DNA from: Hypsibius dujardini
Taxonomy: Eukaryota; Tardigrada; Eutardigrada; Parachela; Hypsibiidae
DNA: 20,329 bases
Direction of reading: 5' to 3'
Assembly (NCBI GenBank): GCA_001579985.1
Contig: LRSR01010069.1
Coordinates: 1 to 20,329, forward strand
How positions within the stretch are numbered: the stretch's first letter is position 1; each line of letters begins with the position of its first letter. Below the pieces are notes generated by a model, which ran no database searches, was not told the DNA's origin, and was given only the letters and a program-made list of their open reading frames with translations. Shown one piece after another: positions 8,901-20,329 of the stretch. The translations under genes were made by a program, and so were the position numbers.

Positions 8901-10067
8901 TCGTTCTCGTTCTCAAACTGGACGAATGCGAAGCGGCTGTGGATGGAAACACCTAAACAAGACACATCTCAAGAGGTGAAACAGATTCCAGAAGGTCGAC
9001 CACTGAATACACAGAAGAAGGAGTCGATCGGAAGGAATCAAGCTCGCTGATGAAAAGCGAGTGCCACTACTTCCGCGCAGTGAAAGTGAACACTTCCCCC
9101 ACCGAAAATATCCCAAAAATATCAGCAAACCTCAATAATCCCGCGAAAAAAGAAAAGACAAAATATTAAGGAAAAGTCCACCGCCGGACCACCGAAAGCG
9201 AAAAGGCATAATCCTTCCTTCCATCAATCAATCAATCAATCAATCGGTCCATCCAATGGGCAATAAATACCCTGGTCTTGAACCCCTCAATCAAGCCAAT
9301 CAAACACGCCCACTAGCGACAGCCAGCAAACAGCTTTGGAAGTTGGCAGGTGTACCAAAAGACGATTTTTCAAGATCCTTAAGCAAAGACGTAGACTCAA
9401 AAGTTGACGGAAGACCGTGCGGTATCAAAAACATAGAATTCAGAACCGCAGAGGATGATGACATGCATTTTCGAATTGACGGGAAGAGGAAGTGCTAATC
9501 GATCAATCAACCGCTCTTGTTACAACAATTCCCCTGTACAAGGCAAGCCTACTCAGAAGGTTGAAAATCGAATCAAAACCCGCGAACGATTCAGCCGAAG
9601 GCATCAAGGCAAAAAAGCGACCCTCTGCTCTAGTGGGCGAACATAATGTTTTAAAGACGTATCGAATGCCCAGCCCTATGAGTGCGTCCAATGGAAGAGG
9701 CGACAAACACACCGAAGACGTCTTTGGTTGCGGCTGTGTAAAAAGTGGGACAATGCAACTAACCCATAATACGTCCGTGCTTGCGAAACTTGTCGTACAT
9801 GTCGCCTTTCTCAGTGCGCAAGTCCCCGGGAAGGTTGCCGACAAAGATGCGCGCCCTGATGAGCTTCGGATCCTCGCTGTTGGTGATGGAGCTGTTCTCA
9901 ATGGCCGCGGCCCTCTCCGGGTCCGAAGTGCTCTTACTCGTGCTGGTGGAAGCAGCAGCTGCGGTGGCCGTATTTTTGCCTGAACTGGAAGCACCCACAG
10001 GCACGACAACTCCGCTTGCCTCCCCATTCCCGTTTTCTTCCTGTTTCACCTCCTCGGAAGCGGCCAT
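5951..10067 (-). CDS. NCOA5: NCOA5-like RNA-binding coactivator
   Basis: Eight exons on the minus strand: 10067-9764, 8952-8845, 8771-8609, 8536-8387, 7899-7694, 7459-7382, 7272-7006, 6894-5951. All junctions are GT-AG, phases agree, and the sum is 2220 nt (739 aa). Domains: acidic/Ala-Ser/Thr leader (1-68); RRM with RNP2 IFVGNL (74-79) and RNP1-like RFAFVQF (108-114); an Arg/Ser/Asp-rich stretch (about 145-220); an anticodon-binding-like alpha/beta domain (about 230-335: VELVVIRKQQ, QYAEQILNRLY, HYVIIIMPKHEE, MTINMFEG) as in NCOA5; LLGLL (452-456), an LxxLL box placed like the one in NCOA5; and a long Gly/Gln/Ser-rich prion-like tail. NCOA5 binds nuclear receptors as co-regulator; the RRM suggests direct RNA binding. 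Human NCOA5 is shorter (579 aa) and begins with Arg/Asp repeats; insect relatives (Neosin type) are, from memory, closer in layout. The start has a good context (aagATGG). Confidence 0.93.
8114..8255. repeat. ACGC-AGACGCTTGATTGATT minisatellite in NCOA5-like intron 4
   Basis: About six copies of a variable unit made of acgcagacgct followed by 1-5 gatt tetranucleotides and aa. Copies differ mainly in the number of gatt blocks (16 to 33 bp long), so a tetranucleotide run is nested in a longer repeat. It is wholly inside the intron between exons at 8387-8536 and 7694-7899. Confidence 0.85.
9223..9244. repeat. (ATCA)n microsatellite in NCOA5-like intron 1
   Basis: Five perfect atca units inside the 811-bp first coding intron (8953-9763). 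The rest of that intron shows only short frames without family resemblance. Confidence 0.85.
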
Positions 10068-10078
10068 CTTTTTTTCTC

Positions 10079-10415
10079 CTCACGCGCAAAAATCAGCAAA
10101 TCGAATGTCAAAGCGGGAAACCTACGGGGAAAGAGGTGGAAATTTCAGCACATACAGGGGGCGGAAGAAGGAGATGCGAAGAGAAACGGTGTCCCCGTGG
10201 CGACATACAAGGCAGGGAAGGGGAAGGGAAGGAAGGGGGAAGAAACAAAATGTCTGCCAAAAGGAATGCATACGTATTTTTTCAGGTACTCACACATACA
10301 CACACACACTTGGACTTGATGAAGGAACTCGTACCTTGGAAGTCGGAGGAAATACAAACGGCCTTCTAGTTTTCTAAGATTTTCAGCGATCCAGGGGAAG
10401 AAACAATGGACTCAC
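10079..10415 (-). other. Possible 5' leader intron of the NCOA5-like gene
   Basis: On the minus strand a strong donor (CAG|gtgagt) stands at the 10416/10415 boundary, and a fair acceptor (tttttgcgcgtgag) ends at 10079, eleven bases before the ATG at 10067. Together they would remove 337 bp from the leader. This is inference from splice signals only; other acceptors are possible. Confidence 0.35.
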
Positions 10416-10612
10416 CTGGTTTCGAGATGGAAAGGATGGCAAAATGTGTGGCAAAGAATGCAACACCTCCTGATGGGAAGGAAAAGTTCGATCAAGTTGT
10501 ATGCTGTGTTGTTGGAGGGAATTCGCTCAGTTGAAGAACAACGATTGTTTTTCGAAAAAGTGGAGCAGAAGAAAATTCATTTCGAGGTGAAGAATCTTCA
10601 TGGCGTCGTTCG

Positions 10613-10687
10613 GCGCTGTGGTGACGTATAGTGAGTGATGAAGCTGAATTCGTGGTCAGAGCGCTGTGGTGACGTATAGTGAGTGAT
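10613..10687. repeat. 27-bp direct repeat with CRE-like core
   Basis: The 27-mer starting gcgctgtggtgacgtatagt is exact at 10613-10639 and 10661-10687, 48 bp apart start to start. Each copy holds tgacgta, close to the CREB/ATF half-site tgacgt. It lies about 550-620 bp upstream of the NCOA5-like start codon, so it may belong to that promoter. Confidence 0.85.
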
Positions 10688-11817
10688 TCAAGCTGGGGGA
10701 ATTGGGGGCGTGGTCAAAGAGCGCAAGTGGGCAAGTGTCTCTCCCCCCCCACTGCCGGCATTATTAAATAATAAAAATTTTGTCGTAAAAGATATTAGAA
10801 TAATTTGAAGAATTCAATGGAAAGAACAGTCGCATGTGATCCGATGCGCGGGTAAGGGTAACATTAATAAATGCACTGACTATCGAGTTCCGCCATTTCA
10901 AATCCTCCGCGGGCTAGGGGTCCGAATGCCGGAGCATTTGTACCGCTCCGCTCCACCGACTCGGCTAGCGTTGAAAGTGCAGTTAAATCAGTCAAACGAC
11001 TGTCCCTAGTCCCCACTGAATCTAGCGCTGGACCAGCAACATGTTTGGATTTACATCAGTTAAAAAATCCGATCCTATGGCCCACACGCAACATTCACAT
11101 CTATCGATCGACAATCGATTAAAAAACAACGGGCCGGGACCGCTGAGCTGCATTTGCCGCAAATAGCGCTCGCAATCTGCGGTCCGGTCCGCTCTATCTG
11201 CCTCCGTTCCGTTTCATTCTGTTCTCCACTCTAACCCGTTCCGTTCCGTCGAGTTTGATCTGAACAGAAAGAAAAAGATGGCTTTGTTGTTATTTCTCTC
11301 TCGCTTGCATTAGTCGTCGTGTCTCTCTCGACTCTCTACCAACCAGGTTTGAAATTTTGGATCACTCCATTCAGGTTTGAAACTCTCTGTCCCGTTGGAA
11401 TGTGGCATCCCGATTAATATCGTCTGACCTCAAGTCGACTGTTCGTTCGACATCCAAATTTTCTCACTTTCACCTGTCAAATTATTCGACGCTCATTTGC
11501 ATTATCGCTTCTGGATTAGTTGCCAGTAAGTGGATGAGCTCTGATGATGTCAAGCCAAGTGCACGCATTTTGATCTCAAGAATTGCATCTTTTTCCATCA
11601 AAAATAAAGCCAGCCTCAATGTTATAATCATAATTTATGGCGATGCTTTTTTGCTGTTTACAATTTAGAAATCAGCTTTGGAGTCTGAATTCCTTGCAGA
11701 GCCAGCTGTGATGTGAAGCAACTCACGCGGCGCAATGCCGTGAAATTTAGCAGGAATATTGGCCTACTGCTGTTGACGGGAAGAAATGGGTCCTCACGAC
11801 CGATGCCATCACCGAGA

Positions 11818-11911
11818 GGAAGTTCGCTGAGGAGGAGAGCCACCGCCTGTTGTCTTTCGTGCGTGGAAGTTCGCTGAGGAGGAGAGCCACCGCGTGTTGT
11901 CTTTCGTGCGT
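11818..11911. repeat. 47-bp tandem duplication
   Basis: Two adjacent 47-bp copies (11818-11864 and 11865-11911) starting ggaagttcgctgaggaggag, with one difference (cgcctgttg against cgcgtgttg). A third partial copy starts at 11912 (ggaagttc). It is upstream of the KAT6-like start codon and may be in its leader. Confidence 0.95.
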
Positions 11912-12427
11912 GGAAGTTCTCTTGCAGTTGTGAATCTGCTGTAGACTCCCAAATTTGAATCGTCTTCTTGTTTGATCGGGCAGTTTATTCCCGTAGTTCA
12001 CTAGTTTCCCTGGCGTCTGCTTGAAAATCAGCTGGAAATCCGCAGTGGATACGTTTCATCTGCTGCTGACGGAATTTAAATCGAATATTTTCTCTCAGGC
12101 ATTCCCGTGGTTGTCTCAGCGCAATCCATCCGCCACTGCGATAACATTCCCGGAACTGCCAATTTCAGTGATTCACGAGAATCTTCAGCCACTGCACGGC
12201 TAGATTTGATGAGTTGGAATCGGTAATCCTGGTCGACCTCTGCGGAAACTTATTTTGAAGTCACTGAGCGGACCGTCAGAAACTTCGTATCCACCGCTCA
12301 CTCTCATCACGAGAATTCGCTCAAGCCCCTACTGTTTCTGCCGGATTTTGCTTCCTTTCGAACTGGCAGAGTTCGAATGCATTGGGGATTAGCGGGGATT
12401 TGTTGTTTCTCCCGCTGAGAACGCATT

Positions 12428-20329
<7,902 letters not shown>

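Larger units (their letters stand above)
10068..12427. promoter_or_regulatory. Divergent spacer between NCOA5-like and KAT6-like genes
   Basis: 2.36 kb between two start codons pointing away from each other, so it must hold both promoters and 5' leaders. No coding frame here resembles a known protein. Seen in it: a possible leader intron of the NCOA5-like gene (10079-10415), a 27-bp direct repeat with a tgacgta core (10613-10687), a C-run at 10743-10750, ttccgttccg words near 11240, a ctatcgatcg word at 11101-11110, and a 47-bp tandem duplication (11818-11911). The part from about 11700 on is probably KAT6-like leader or promoter; I cannot place a transcription start. Confidence 0.5.

Noticed and set aside
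10446-10631. 61-aa plus-strand frame in the divergent spacer
   Set aside because: No family resemblance, starts inside the probable NCOA5-like leader region and runs into the direct repeat.

Overview
This is nuclear DNA from a compact invertebrate animal genome. Three metazoan genes are split by GT-AG introns (about 70 bp to 1 kb) and packed into 20 kb. There is no operon structure, and introns and spacers are full of tetranucleotide repeats of the CTGT/CAGA and GATT/CAAT types. A chitinase-family gene beside typical animal chromatin and RNA-binding genes fits an ecdysozoan; the gene density would suit a tardigrade. The sequence alone does not settle the phylum.

Layout. 1-1089: no recognisable gene; GTAC-rich and CTGT-type repeats. 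1090-1434 (-): possible small secreted protein. 2062-4881 (+): single-domain GH18 chitinase-like gene, about 8 exons, secreted, with a Ser replacing the last Asp of the catalytic DxxDxDxE signature. 4882-5950: 3' spacer between convergent genes, with a polyadenylation signal and a 28-bp minisatellite. 5951-10067 (-): an NCOA5-like gene of 8 exons (739 aa when joined) with an RRM, an Arg/Ser/Asp-rich stretch, an anticodon-binding-like domain, an LxxLL box and a Gly/Gln-rich prion-like tail. 10068-12427: the 2.4-kb divergent spacer, with short direct repeats, one carrying a CRE-like core. 12428 to the window end (+): a KAT6 (MOZ/MORF/enok-type) MYST histone acetyltransferase, 14 exons seen, at least 1293 aa, running off the right edge.

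How they relate. The NCOA5-like and KAT6-like genes are head to head and both act in nuclear gene expression, so they may share regulatory DNA. The chitinase-like gene is functionally unrelated and converges on the NCOA5-like gene.

Main points of interest: the KAT6-like protein keeps the winged helix, the H15 domain and an intact MYST core but shows no PHD fingers, and carries AT-hooks; its introns hold CTGT and CAGA arrays in opposite orientation that could pair in the pre-mRNA around exons 8-9 and exon 12; intron 2 holds a clear 358-bp inverted-repeat element flanked by TA; and the chitinase-like gene has a catalytic substitution and an ambiguous exon junction.
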